DNA of 64,000 bases from NCBI RefSeq assembly GCF_022484265.1, contig NZ_JAKVLR010000001.1:124001-188000 (forward strand), in the 5' to 3' direction. The notes under the pieces were generated by a model. It was not told the DNA's origin, searched no databases, and saw nothing but the letters and a program-made list of their open reading frames with translations. The position numbers and the translations under genes are program-made. Of the stretch, positions 51,188-60,764 are shown one piece after another. Source of the stretch: Companilactobacillus sp. (GTDB taxonomy: Bacteria > Bacillota > Bacilli > Lactobacillales > Lactobacillaceae). Within the stretch, counting starts at the first letter, position 1; each line of letters starts with the position of its first letter.

Positions 51188-52307
51188 AATTCATTTACCA
51201 GGTGAGACCATTGGAATCATCGGTGGGGGTCAATTAGGACAAATGATGGCCGCTTCTGCCAAAGAAAAAGGATTTAAGGTATTGATACTAGATCCAACAC
51301 CGAATTGTCCAGCAGCTCAAGTATCAGACGGACAAATTGTCAGCAGTTATGATGATTTATCAGGATTGATCAAATTAGCCAAAAAGTGCGATGTGTTGAC
51401 ATACGAATTTGAAAATGTTGATGCAGAAACCATCAGCGAAGTCAAGAAATATACCGATGTGCCACAAGGTACTAAGGCGTTGATCGTGACGCAGAATCGC
51501 ATCCGTGAAAAAAGCTTTTTGGAAGATAATGGATTTCCTGTTGTCAAACACGCAATTGTCAACTCGTATTCTGAATTTACAAGTGCAATCGAGTCAGTAG
51601 GAATCCCTGCAATCCTCAAAACAGTTGAAGGTGGATACGACGGTAAAGGTCAATTAAGAATTGAAGACAATTCGTTTTCTGAAAATGACGTTCAAGAATT
51701 ATTGACTAGCGGAACTTGTATCTTAGAAGCTCAAATTGATCTTCTAAAAGAAGTCTCCGTTGTAATATCAGGAAATTCAAATGGCGAACAATCGGTTTTT
51801 CCAGTGATCGAAAATGAACATCGAAACAACATTCTTCACATCAGTAATTGTCCAGCTTTTATCAAAGCAGAAACAGAACAAGAATGTTATCAAATCGCTG
51901 CCAAAATTGCTTCAGGTTTAAATCTTGTTGGTACAATGTGCGTTGAATTTTTCATTGATACTAAACACCAGGTTTATGTTAATGAAATTGCTCCACGTCC
52001 ACATAACTCTGGACATTTAACTATTGAAGCTTGTAACGTGTCGCAATTTGATACTCATATCTTAGGTGTCTGCGGCTGGGAAATGCCAAAGGTGAAGTTG
52101 TTTGAATCAGCTATCATGGTCAATTTATTGGGACAACACTTGCAACCTGCAAAAGATGCAATCACTAAACATGTTGATTGGTATTTTCACGATTATGGCA
52201 AGGCGGAGGCCAAGCATAATCGTAAAATGGGTCACATCACGATTTTGACTGACAATATTGAACTTTCTAAACTACAAATACAAAATGATCCCATTTGGGA
52301 CAAATAG
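51180..52307 (+). CDS. purK: 5-(carboxyamino)imidazole ribonucleotide synthase PurK
   Basis: 375 residues, ATP-grasp. It carboxylates AIR with bicarbonate and ATP. ETIGIIGGGQLGQMMA, EFENVDAETI, TVEGGYDGKGQ and NEIAPRPHNSGH are present. I take the TTG at 51180 as start since the product then begins MNKIHLPGETIG like relatives; a GTG at 51168 is possible. It overlaps purE by eight bases. The last codons run up to the purC ribosome site. Confidence 0.94.
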   Translation: MNKIHLPGETIGIIGGGQLGQMMAASAKEKGFKVLILDPTPNCPAAQVSDGQIVSSYDDLSGLIKLAKKCDVLTYEFENVDAETISEVKKYTDVPQGTKALIVTQNRIREKSFLEDNGFPVVKHAIVNSYSEFTSAIESVGIPAILKTVEGGYDGKGQLRIEDNSFSENDVQELLTSGTCILEAQIDLLKEVSVVISGNSNGEQSVFPVIENEHRNNILHISNCPAFIKAETEQECYQIAAKIASGLNLVGTMCVEFFIDTKHQVYVNEIAPRPHNSGHLTIEACNVSQFDTHILGVCGWEMPKVKLFESAIMVNLLGQHLQPAKDAITKHVDWYFHDYGKAEAKHNRKMGHITILTDNIELSKLQIQNDPIWDK

Positions 52308-52315
52308 GGGGAACT

Positions 52316-53023
52316 ATGTCTGATCAATTAATTTATTCAGGAAAAGCAAAGGATGTTTTTGCAACTGATAATGAATCAGAACTATTAATGGTTTACAAGG
52401 ACCAAGCCACAGCATTTAATGGCGAACGAAAAGAACAAATTCCTGGAAAAGGAAAATTGAACTGCCAAATTTCTTCCTATATTTTTGATTATTTGATCAA
52501 AAATGGTATCACGACACATTTAGTCAAAAATGTTTCTGACCACGAACAATTAGTTTTGAAGACTGAATTGATTCCAGTGGAAGTTGTTTTGAGAAATAAA
52601 ATCGCCGGAAGCTTTGCTCGAAAATTCGGTTTAGATGAAGGTAAAGATCTTCAAAAACCAATTATTGAATTTTATTACAAAAGCGATGAATTAGATGATC
52701 CATTCATTAACGACAACCAAATTGAATCGTTGAACATCGCAACTGAAGCCGAATTAACTTACATTAAGGAACAAACCTTAAAAATCAATCAACTGTTGAT
52801 CAAACTTTTTTCACAGGACGATTTGGATTTAGTTGATTTTAAACTTGAGTTTGGAAGAGTCGACGGAAAAATTATTTTGATCGATGAATTTTCTCCGGAT
52901 AACTGTCGTCTATGGGATTCTCAGAGCCATCAATCATTAGATAAAGACGTTTTCAGAAAGAATCAAGCAGATCTTGTTGAAACTTACACCAAAGTACTTA
53001 ATCGCTTAGAAGGAGCCAAATAA
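52316..53023 (+). CDS. purC: Phosphoribosylaminoimidazole-succinocarboxamide synthase PurC
   Basis: 235 residues. It joins CAIR with aspartate to SAICAR. SGKAKDVFATDN, YKDQATAFNG, PVEVVLRNKIAGS and LIDEFSPDNCRLWD are present. AGGGGGAA precedes the ATG at 52316. The stop overlaps the ATG of purS. Confidence 0.96.
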   Translation: MSDQLIYSGKAKDVFATDNESELLMVYKDQATAFNGERKEQIPGKGKLNCQISSYIFDYLIKNGITTHLVKNVSDHEQLVLKTELIPVEVVLRNKIAGSFARKFGLDEGKDLQKPIIEFYYKSDELDDPFINDNQIESLNIATEAELTYIKEQTLKINQLLIKLFSQDDLDLVDFKLEFGRVDGKIILIDEFSPDNCRLWDSQSHQSLDKDVFRKNQADLVETYTKVLNRLEGAK

Positions 53024-53277
53024 TGACTTTAGTAAAGGTATATGTTACTTACAAAAAATCAATTTTAGACCCACAAGGTGAAGCAGTTAAAAAGGCTGTC
53101 CACGGAATGGGGTTCAATGACATCAACGGGATCAGAATGGGTAAATATTTTGAAATCACTGTCGATGGAAATTCACCTCATGTTAAAGAAGATATCGAAA
53201 CAATTTGCGATAGCTTATTGGCTAATCCAAACATGGAAACTTATCGTTACGAATTCGTTGAACCGGAGGCAATTTAA
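53023..53277 (+). CDS. purS: Phosphoribosylformylglycinamidine synthase subunit PurS
   Basis: 84 residues. A small alpha/beta protein that bridges PurL and PurQ in the three-part FGAM synthase. KVYVTYKKSILDPQGEAVKKA and GKYFEITVDG are typical. It begins on the last base of purC and ends on the first base of purQ. Confidence 0.95.
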   Translation: MTLVKVYVTYKKSILDPQGEAVKKAVHGMGFNDINGIRMGKYFEITVDGNSPHVKEDIETICDSLLANPNMETYRYEFVEPEAI

Positions 53278-53954
53278 TGAAGTTTGCTGTGATCGTTTTT
53301 CCTGGCTCCAATTGCGATAAAGATTTGTATTTTGCTATCAAAGACGGCGTTAAGGCTGAAGTAGAACTGGTAGATTTTCGTCAAACATCATTGGCTGGAT
53401 TTGACGCAGTGCTAATTCCTGGTGGTTTTTCTTATGGAGACTATTTGAGAAGTGGAGCGATTGCTGCACATGCACCAATTATCCCGGAAATAAAACAACT
53501 TGCTAATGAAGGAAAACCTGTATTGGGAATTTGCAACGGGTTCCAAATTTTAACCGAGATTGGATTATTGCCCGGTGCTTTGATCAGAAATGAACATAAC
53601 CGTTTCATTTGCGAAACAGCACAATTACAAGTCGTTAATAACGACACTTTATTTACTTCAGAGTATCAAGCTGATGAAGTGATCGATATTCCTGTTGCAC
53701 ATGGAGAAGGCAATTATTATTGCGATGATGCCACACTTGCGGAATTGAAAAAGAATAACCAAATTGCTTTTTCATACGTAGAAGACATTAACGGCAGCGT
53801 CGATAAAATTGCCGGTATAACTAACAAGCAACGAAATGTTTTAGGGATGATGCCACATCCTGAACGTGCATTGGAAAAATTAGTCGGTTCTGATGATGGA
53901 TTGAAGATGTTCCAATCAATGGTAAAAAATCAAATGGATAGGGTGAATCAATAA
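53277..53954 (+). CDS. purQ: Phosphoribosylformylglycinamidine synthase glutaminase subunit PurQ
   Basis: 225 residues, class I glutamine amidotransferase. It supplies ammonia to PurL. IPGGFSYGDYLRSGA, the nucleophile Cys in GICNGFQIL and the MMPHPER His/Glu end are present. The stop is directly followed by the purL ATG. Confidence 0.97.
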   Translation: MKFAVIVFPGSNCDKDLYFAIKDGVKAEVELVDFRQTSLAGFDAVLIPGGFSYGDYLRSGAIAAHAPIIPEIKQLANEGKPVLGICNGFQILTEIGLLPGALIRNEHNRFICETAQLQVVNNDTLFTSEYQADEVIDIPVAHGEGNYYCDDATLAELKKNNQIAFSYVEDINGSVDKIAGITNKQRNVLGMMPHPERALEKLVGSDDGLKMFQSMVKNQMDRVNQ

Positions 53955-56168
53955 ATGACAGAACCAACAGCCACAATGATCAATGAGCAAAAACTCTATA
54001 AGGCATGGGGATTAAGCGAATCAGAATTTAAAGTGATCACAGAAAACATTCTTCACCGTTTGCCAAATTATACTGAAGCTGGACTTTTTTCAGTTATGTG
54101 GAGTGAACATTGTTCTTATAAGAATTCTAAAAATGTTTTGCGTAAATTTCCTAACAAGGGAAAACGAGTTCTAGCTGGACCTGGTGAAGATGCTGGAATT
54201 ATTGACATTGATGACAACCAAGCTGTCGTTTTCAAGGCCGAAAGTCACAATCACCCTTCAGCTGTTGAACCTTATCAAGGTGCTGCTACAGGTGTCGGTG
54301 GAATCATCCGTGATATTTTTTCAATGGGTGCAACTCCGATTGCAATGCTGAATAGTTTGAAGTTTGGAAACTTGGACGATGAACACACTAAATATTTAGC
54401 AAACGAAATTGTTGCTGGTATTGGTGGATACGGTAATTGTATTGGTATTCCAACTGTTGGTGGTGAAATTTCTTTCCAAGACAGATACAAAAATAACCCT
54501 GTTGTTAACGCAATGTGCGTAGGGTTGATCAATAATTCAGACATTAAGTATGGAAAAGCCAGTGGCGAAAATAACTTGATCATTTATGTTGGAGCAAAAA
54601 CTGGTCGTGATGGTATTCACGGTGCAACATTCGCTTCAGATGAATTTACTGATGACAATAAGACACAACGTTCAGCGGTTCAAGTTGGTGATCCATTTAT
54701 GGAAAAACTTTTGATGGATGCATGTATCGAATTAGTTCAGGAACATTCCGACTGGATCATGGGAATTCAAGACATGGGCGCAGCTGGTTTAGTTTCATCA
54801 ACTGCAGAAATGGCTTCAAAAGCTGAAAGTGGCTTAGTGCTTGAATTAGACCAAGTTCCACAACGTGAAACTGGAATGACTCCTTATGAGATCATGCTTT
54901 CTGAATCACAAGAACGCATGGTGTTATGTGCAAAACCAGAACATGAAGAAAATATCTTGAATTTTTTCAAGGATGCAGGATTAGACGCTGTAGTAATCGG
55001 AAAAGTTACAACTGACAATCAATACAAGATCTATCAACATGGTGAATTGGTTACTGATATCCCAGTTGCAGGCTTAGTAGATGACGCACCAGAATACGTT
55101 CATAAGGGTACTATGCCAGAACGGTTAAATGACCAAAATTACAAAGAACAATACCAACCAAAAATTGATTCATTGACAAATACTTGGATGGATCTTTTGC
55201 AACAACCAAATATTGCTTCAAAAGAATTTTTCTATTCAACTTATGATTCACAAATTAAAGCTAATACGATGGTAAAACCAGGTAGCGATGCTGCAGCAAT
55301 TAGAGTTCGCGGAACTCAAAAGGCTTTGACTATGACTAATGATGGAAATTCCAAGTTAGTTTATGTCGATCCATATATTGGCGGTCAAATTGCCATTATT
55401 GAAGCTTCTGCTAACCTGATTGCAACAGGTTCAGAACCATTGGGAATTACTGACTGTCTAAATTATGGTAATCCTGAAAAGCCAGAAATTTTCTGGGAAT
55501 TTAATCGTAGTGTTGAAGGTATGGCTTCAGTCTGTAACGAATTAGCTTTACCTGTCATTTCTGGAAATGTGTCACTTTATAATGAATTTAACGAAGAAGC
55601 AATTTATCCAAGTCCGATGATCGGAATGGTTGGTTTGGTTAAAAATCTTGAAAATGTTATGACACAAGGCTTTAAGAACATCGGGGATGAAATCTACTTG
55701 GTGGGTAAGACTGGCAATGATTACAACGGTTCAGAATTGCAGTTAATGCAAACAGGCGATGTTAAGGGTGAACTAAATCCAATCGATTTGGAACAAGTTA
55801 AACAACTACAAGCTGATATGCTCGAGGCAATTGAATCTGGCTTGATCAACAGTTGTCATGACTTATCTGAAGGTGGCTTGGCAATTGCTTTGGCAGAGTC
55901 ATCATTTGAAAATCAACTCGGATTTGACGTTGAAACTAAATTGTCAACTTCAGAAGTATTTTCAGAAACACCAGGCAGATTTTTAGTTTCTGTTTCCCAA
56001 GAAAATAAGGACAACTTTGAAAAATTATTCGCATCAAACGAGGAGTATTTGGGCTCAGTTACACAAGAAAACAAATTGCAATTAAAAACAAATGATTCCA
56101 GTGCCGAACTAGATTTATCTGAGGCATTTAAGAATTGGAAAGAGGCCATTCCTTGCTTAATGAAATAA
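53955..56168 (+). CDS. purL: Phosphoribosylformylglycinamidine synthase subunit PurL
   Basis: 737 residues, the short form that works with PurS and PurQ. MWSEHCSYKNSK, FKAESHNHPSA, GVGGIIRDIFSMGA and SCHDLSEGGLA are present. It adds ammonia to FGAR with ATP. Its 3' end overlaps the chosen purF start by 16 bases. Confidence 0.97.
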   Translation: MTEPTATMINEQKLYKAWGLSESEFKVITENILHRLPNYTEAGLFSVMWSEHCSYKNSKNVLRKFPNKGKRVLAGPGEDAGIIDIDDNQAVVFKAESHNHPSAVEPYQGAATGVGGIIRDIFSMGATPIAMLNSLKFGNLDDEHTKYLANEIVAGIGGYGNCIGIPTVGGEISFQDRYKNNPVVNAMCVGLINNSDIKYGKASGENNLIIYVGAKTGRDGIHGATFASDEFTDDNKTQRSAVQVGDPFMEKLLMDACIELVQEHSDWIMGIQDMGAAGLVSSTAEMASKAESGLVLELDQVPQRETGMTPYEIMLSESQERMVLCAKPEHEENILNFFKDAGLDAVVIGKVTTDNQYKIYQHGELVTDIPVAGLVDDAPEYVHKGTMPERLNDQNYKEQYQPKIDSLTNTWMDLLQQPNIASKEFFYSTYDSQIKANTMVKPGSDAAAIRVRGTQKALTMTNDGNSKLVYVDPYIGGQIAIIEASANLIATGSEPLGITDCLNYGNPEKPEIFWEFNRSVEGMASVCNELALPVISGNVSLYNEFNEEAIYPSPMIGMVGLVKNLENVMTQGFKNIGDEIYLVGKTGNDYNGSELQLMQTGDVKGELNPIDLEQVKQLQADMLEAIESGLINSCHDLSEGGLAIALAESSFENQLGFDVETKLSTSEVFSETPGRFLVSVSQENKDNFEKLFASNEEYLGSVTQENKLQLKTNDSSAELDLSEAFKNWKEAIPCLMK

Positions 56169-57571
56169 AGGGATTGAATGAAGAATGCGGCGTGTTTGGT
56201 GTTTGGGGAGCTGAAAATGCAAACTATTTAACATACCTTGGATTGCACAGCTTACAACACCGTGGACAAGAAGGTGCAGGAATTGTTACAAACGATGGTG
56301 GAAAATTAAATTGCTATCGTAATTTAGGATTATTGACGCAAGTTTTTAACCGACCTGAATTATTGAATTCATTAACTGGAAATTCTGCCATTGGTCACGT
56401 TCGCTATTCAACAGCTGGTGGTAATAAAATCGAAAACGTTCAACCATTGTTGTTTGACTTTACCGATCAACAATTTGCGCTAGCTCACAATGGTAATTTG
56501 ACCAACGCACTTACCTTGAAAAAAGAGCTTGAACAAAAGGGCGATATTTTCAAGTCAAGTTCTGATTCTGAAGTGTTGGTCCATCTGATCAGACATTCGG
56601 ACAAGCCAACCCAAATGGAACGTATCAAAGAATCATTGCAACAGATCAAAGGTGGATTTGCATATCTGATGCTTACCTCAGATTCATTGATCTTAGCACT
56701 TGACTCTCACGGGTTCCGTCCGTTATCGATTGGAAAACTGCCTGAAGGTGGCTATGTGGTAGCCAGTGAAACATGTGCCTTGGATTCAGTTGGAGCAACT
56801 TTTGTCAGAGATGTTAAACCAGGTGAATTGACTGTCATTAATGATGAAGGAATTACCGTTGACTCCTGGACTGAAGACACTAAAATGGCAATTTGCTCAA
56901 TGGAATATATTTATTTTGCCAGACCAGATTCAAATATTTTAGGTGTAAATGTTCACACTGCTAGAAAACGTATGGGTAAGATCTTAGCTCGTGAACAACC
57001 AACAGATGCAGATATCGTCGTTGGGGTTCCAAACTCATCATTATCAGCAGCTAGTGGCTATGCCGAAGGTAGCGAGCTTCCATATGAAATGGGCTTGATC
57101 AAGAACCAGTACATGGGACGAGAATTCATTCAACCTAGTCAGGAATTGCGCGAAAAAGCTGTTCGTCAAAAGTTAGCCGCTGTCAAAGGTGTTGTTGACG
57201 GTAAGCGTGTGGTGTTAGTAGACGATTCGATTGTTCGTGGAACAACGTGTGCTTTCATCGTGAAACTGCTCAAGGATGCTGGTGCCACAGAGGTGCACTT
57301 AAGAATTGCTTCACCACAATTTAAATATCCAAGTTTTTACGGAATCGATATTCAAGATCGTAAAGAGTTGATTGCTGCTCATAAGAGTAAAGAGGAGATG
57401 CGCCAACAATTCGGTGCAGATTCATTGGAATTCTTGAGTGAAGATGGATTGATCGAAGCTATTGATCTTCATTTTGACGCTCCGTACAACGGTTTAGACT
57501 TGTCGTACTTTAACGGTGATTACCCAACGCCTTTATACGACTATGAGAAAAATCTTTCCGAAGACTTTTAA
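56153..57571 (+). CDS. purF: Amidophosphoribosyltransferase PurF
   Basis: 472 residues. It catalyses the first committed purine step, PRPP plus glutamine to phosphoribosylamine. After a short propeptide the glutaminase nucleophile is Cys12 in NEECGVFGVWG, which needs removal of 11 residues. PRPP-binding VVLVDDSIVRGTT and LHSLQHRGQEGAG are also present. The TTG at 56153 is chosen since AGAGG lies eight bases upstream and the propeptide length fits; a TTG at 56135 would lengthen it by six. Confidence 0.94.
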   Translation: MLNEIKGLNEECGVFGVWGAENANYLTYLGLHSLQHRGQEGAGIVTNDGGKLNCYRNLGLLTQVFNRPELLNSLTGNSAIGHVRYSTAGGNKIENVQPLLFDFTDQQFALAHNGNLTNALTLKKELEQKGDIFKSSSDSEVLVHLIRHSDKPTQMERIKESLQQIKGGFAYLMLTSDSLILALDSHGFRPLSIGKLPEGGYVVASETCALDSVGATFVRDVKPGELTVINDEGITVDSWTEDTKMAICSMEYIYFARPDSNILGVNVHTARKRMGKILAREQPTDADIVVGVPNSSLSAASGYAEGSELPYEMGLIKNQYMGREFIQPSQELREKAVRQKLAAVKGVVDGKRVVLVDDSIVRGTTCAFIVKLLKDAGATEVHLRIASPQFKYPSFYGIDIQDRKELIAAHKSKEEMRQQFGADSLEFLSEDGLIEAIDLHFDAPYNGLDLSYFNGDYPTPLYDYEKNLSEDF

Positions 57572-57592
57572 TCGAAACTAAAGGAGAAATAA

Positions 57593-58627
57593 ATGGCTAA
57601 TCCATACGAAGAAGCCGGGGTTAACGTTAATTCAGGCTATGAAGTATCGAACTTCGTCAAACAGAATTTAGCGATGCAACATGCCAACGCCAACAATATC
57701 GGAAACTTTGGGGGAATGTACGAGATTCCTGAAGGTTATGAACATCCAGTTTTAATTTCTAGTAATGATGGTGTCGGTACTAAATTGCTCTTGTCTGTCC
57801 AGGGTAAGAAATATGACACCGTCGGGATCGACTGTGTAGCAATGTGTGTAAATGATTTGTTGGCTCAAGGTGCTAAACCACAATATTTTTTGGACTATTT
57901 AGCAACCGGCAAAGTTGACAGTAAAATCAAGCAAGTACTCAAAGGTATTATGTTTGGCTGTGAATTAGGTCAAGTGGATTTAATTGGCGGAGAAACGGCT
58001 GAAATGCCTGATGTCTATGCAAATAATGATTACGACATTGCTGGCTTTTCAGTCGGTATCGTTGAAAAATCCGACATTCTTCGAAAAGAAAATGTTCAAA
58101 TTGGCGATAAGTTGATAGGTATCAAGTCTAGTGGCCTCCATTCAAATGGTTTTTCACTGATTAGAAAAATCTTTTTTAAAGATCATGATTTTTCGTTTGA
58201 TACTCATTTGCCTGAAATGCCTGATCAAAAATTAGGCAATGTGCTCCTTGAACCGACTAGAATTTACACTAAGCAGATCGTGCCACTTTTGGAACAAAAA
58301 ATGATTCACGGGATTGCCCACATTACCGGCGGTGGCTTTTACGAAAACATTCCCAGAATGTTGCCTGAAAACGCCGCAGCAATGATCGATATCAATAGCT
58401 GGAAGCCACAAGCAATTTTTGACATTGTGCAAAAATACGGCGATATCCAATTAGACGATATGTTCCATATTTTTAATATGGGTATTGGCATGGTTTTAGC
58501 AGTCGATTCAAATATTTCGAGTGATGTTTTACGTGAGTTGAATCGGGCTGAAAAACAAGCCTTTATCATCGGAGAAGTATCCGAACGTGAAACAGATTCA
58601 GTTGTATTGTCGGGAGGTTCAATATGA
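57593..58627 (+). CDS. purM: Phosphoribosylformylglycinamidine cyclo-ligase PurM
   Basis: 344 residues. It closes the imidazole ring to make AIR. NPYEEAGVNVNSGYE, SSNDGVGTKL, GGETAEMPDVY, SSGLHSNGFSL and HITGGGFYENIPRM are present. AAAGGAGA precedes the ATG. The stop overlaps the purN start by four bases. Confidence 0.97.
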   Translation: MANPYEEAGVNVNSGYEVSNFVKQNLAMQHANANNIGNFGGMYEIPEGYEHPVLISSNDGVGTKLLLSVQGKKYDTVGIDCVAMCVNDLLAQGAKPQYFLDYLATGKVDSKIKQVLKGIMFGCELGQVDLIGGETAEMPDVYANNDYDIAGFSVGIVEKSDILRKENVQIGDKLIGIKSSGLHSNGFSLIRKIFFKDHDFSFDTHLPEMPDQKLGNVLLEPTRIYTKQIVPLLEQKMIHGIAHITGGGFYENIPRMLPENAAAMIDINSWKPQAIFDIVQKYGDIQLDDMFHIFNMGIGMVLAVDSNISSDVLRELNRAEKQAFIIGEVSERETDSVVLSGGSI

Positions 58628-59187
58628 AAGTTGCCATTTTTGCTTCCGGAAATGGAACGAACTTTGAAGCCCTGGCAGATAGTCAAGAATTGAAAAATGC
58701 CGGATTAGAGATTGAAGTTTTAGTTTGCGACCAACCAAATGCCAAAGTTTTAGCTAAGGCAAAGCAGAGAAACATTCCCACATTCGTCAATCGTTTAAAA
58801 GATTATTCAGATCGACATGCGTATGAACAAGCAATTGTCGAAAAGCTCGCGCCATTGAAAATCGAATATATTTTGTTAGCTGGCTATATGAAGGTTGTTA
58901 CTAGTACGCTTTTGTCAGCTTATCCCAACAAGATCATCAACATTCATCCATCTTTGTTGCCAAAATATTCAGGTTTGGAATCAATTCAAAGAGCTTTCGA
59001 TGCCGGAGAATCAGAGACTGGGGTTACCATTCATTACATTGATTCAGGAGTGGATACTGGTCCAATCATCCGTCAAGCTACAGTACCGATTTTAAAAAAT
59101 GATACTGCGGAAACACTCGAAGCTAGAGTACATGCAACAGAGCACCAAATTTATCCAGAAGTCGTCTTAGAACTACTAAAAAAATAA
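58624..59187 (+). CDS. purN: Phosphoribosylglycinamide formyltransferase PurN
   Basis: 187 residues, folate-dependent GAR transformylase. It uses the 10-formyl-THF that FolD makes. ASGNGTNFEAL, NIHPSLLPKYSGLESI with the catalytic Asn/His and HYIDSGVDTGPII are present. It starts four bases inside purM. Confidence 0.96.
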   Translation: MKVAIFASGNGTNFEALADSQELKNAGLEIEVLVCDQPNAKVLAKAKQRNIPTFVNRLKDYSDRHAYEQAIVEKLAPLKIEYILLAGYMKVVTSTLLSAYPNKIINIHPSLLPKYSGLESIQRAFDAGESETGVTIHYIDSGVDTGPIIRQATVPILKNDTAETLEARVHATEHQIYPEVVLELLKK

Positions 59188-59201
59188 TAGGTGGTATAAA
59201 C

Positions 59202-60749
59202 ATGAAAAACGCTCTTATCAGTGTCTCAGATAAAACAGGAATCGTTGAATTTGCAAAGGGTCTAATTGATGCCGGATATTCAATCATTTCTACTGGTGGT
59301 ACATATAAGAAATTGCAAGAAAACGACATTAAAGTAACTGAGATCGATGAAGTTACTGGATTCCCAGAAATTTTGGATGGTCGTGTTAAAACATTGCACC
59401 CAAAGGTTCATGCAGGTTTACTTGCTAAGCGTTCTAACAAGGAACATATGGAAACATTGAAGGAACTAAACATCAATACAATTGATTTAGTTTGTGTCAA
59501 CTTATACCCATTTAAAGAAACAATCTCTAAAGAAAACGTTGAACTACCGGATGCAATTGAACAAATTGATATCGGTGGTCCTTCAATGCTCCGCTCTGCT
59601 TCAAAGAACTTCGAGAGCGTTTATGTAGTTGTTGATAAAAATGATTACGATTCAGTATTGGCAGAGATCAACAACGACGGCGATGACAAAGTTGCGTTCC
59701 GTCAAAAATTAGCTGCTAAAGCATTTAGACATACTGCTGAATATGATGGAATCATCTCAAATTATTTAACAAACATTGCTGGAATCGAATTCCCAGAAAC
59801 AAAGACAATTCCATTAGAATTCAAACAATCATTGCGTTACGGTGAAAATTCACACCAACAAGCAGCTTTTTACAAAAACTCAATGGCAACAGATTATTCA
59901 ATTGCCTCAGCTAAACAATTGCATGGTAAGGAACTTTCATACAACAATATTCGCGATGCTGATGCTGCCATTAAGATCGTTTCAGACTTTGACACTCCAT
60001 GTGTTGTTGCCTTAAAGCATATGAACCCTTGTGGTATCGGAATTGATGACAATGACATCTATGCAGCATGGCAAAAAGCTTACACTGCAGATAAAATTTC
60101 TATTTTCGGTGGAATCATCGTAGTCAATCGAGAAGTCGATAAGAAGATTGCCGAAGAAATGCACAAGATCTTCTTGGAAATTGTTATTGCACCAAGCTTT
60201 ACAGATGAAGCTTTGGAAATTCTTGAAAGCAAGAAAAACATTCGTCTAATGACACTTGATTTCAGTAAGGCTAAAGATGCTGACAAGCATGAATACACAT
60301 CAGTTCTTGGTGGTATGTTGATACAAGAAAGAGACACTGTTGTCGATAGTTTTGATGATTTTGAAGTTGTTACTGAAAAGCAACCAACTGAAGAAGAAAA
60401 GAAAGCTTTGTTATTTGCTCAAAAAGTTGTTAAGCACGTTAAGAGTAATGCCATCACTGTTACAACCACAGACATGACCTTAGGTATTGGTGCCGGACAA
60501 ATGAACCGTATCGGTTCAGCAAAGATTGCGATTGAAGAAGCCGAAGAAAATGGCAACATTAAGAAACCATTCGTAATGGGCTCAGATGCGTTCTTCCCAA
60601 TGGATGACTGTGTGCAATTTGCTGCTGAAAATGGTATTACAGCCATTATCCAACCAGGTGGTTCGATTCATGATCAAGATTCAATTGACATGGCAAATAA
60701 ATATGGAATTTCAATGGTCTGCACAGGCAGAAGACATTTCAAGCACTAA
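59202..60749 (+). CDS. purH: Bifunctional AICAR transformylase / IMP cyclohydrolase PurH
   Basis: 515 residues. The MGS-like N-terminal IMP cyclohydrolase domain (ALISVSDKTGIVEFAKGL, ISTGGTYKKL, RVKTLHPKVHAGLL) is joined to the AICAR transformylase domain (LRYGENSHQQAAFY, LKHMNPCGIG, QPGGSIHDQDSI). It performs the last two steps to IMP. TAGGTGG precedes the ATG. Its codon use is richer in preferred codons than the neighbours, as far as the eye can judge. Confidence 0.97.
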   Translation: MKNALISVSDKTGIVEFAKGLIDAGYSIISTGGTYKKLQENDIKVTEIDEVTGFPEILDGRVKTLHPKVHAGLLAKRSNKEHMETLKELNINTIDLVCVNLYPFKETISKENVELPDAIEQIDIGGPSMLRSASKNFESVYVVVDKNDYDSVLAEINNDGDDKVAFRQKLAAKAFRHTAEYDGIISNYLTNIAGIEFPETKTIPLEFKQSLRYGENSHQQAAFYKNSMATDYSIASAKQLHGKELSYNNIRDADAAIKIVSDFDTPCVVALKHMNPCGIGIDDNDIYAAWQKAYTADKISIFGGIIVVNREVDKKIAEEMHKIFLEIVIAPSFTDEALEILESKKNIRLMTLDFSKAKDADKHEYTSVLGGMLIQERDTVVDSFDDFEVVTEKQPTEEEKKALLFAQKVVKHVKSNAITVTTTDMTLGIGAGQMNRIGSAKIAIEEAEENGNIKKPFVMGSDAFFPMDDCVQFAAENGITAIIQPGGSIHDQDSIDMANKYGISMVCTGRRHFKH

Positions 60750-60764
60750 TACCAGGAGGACAAA

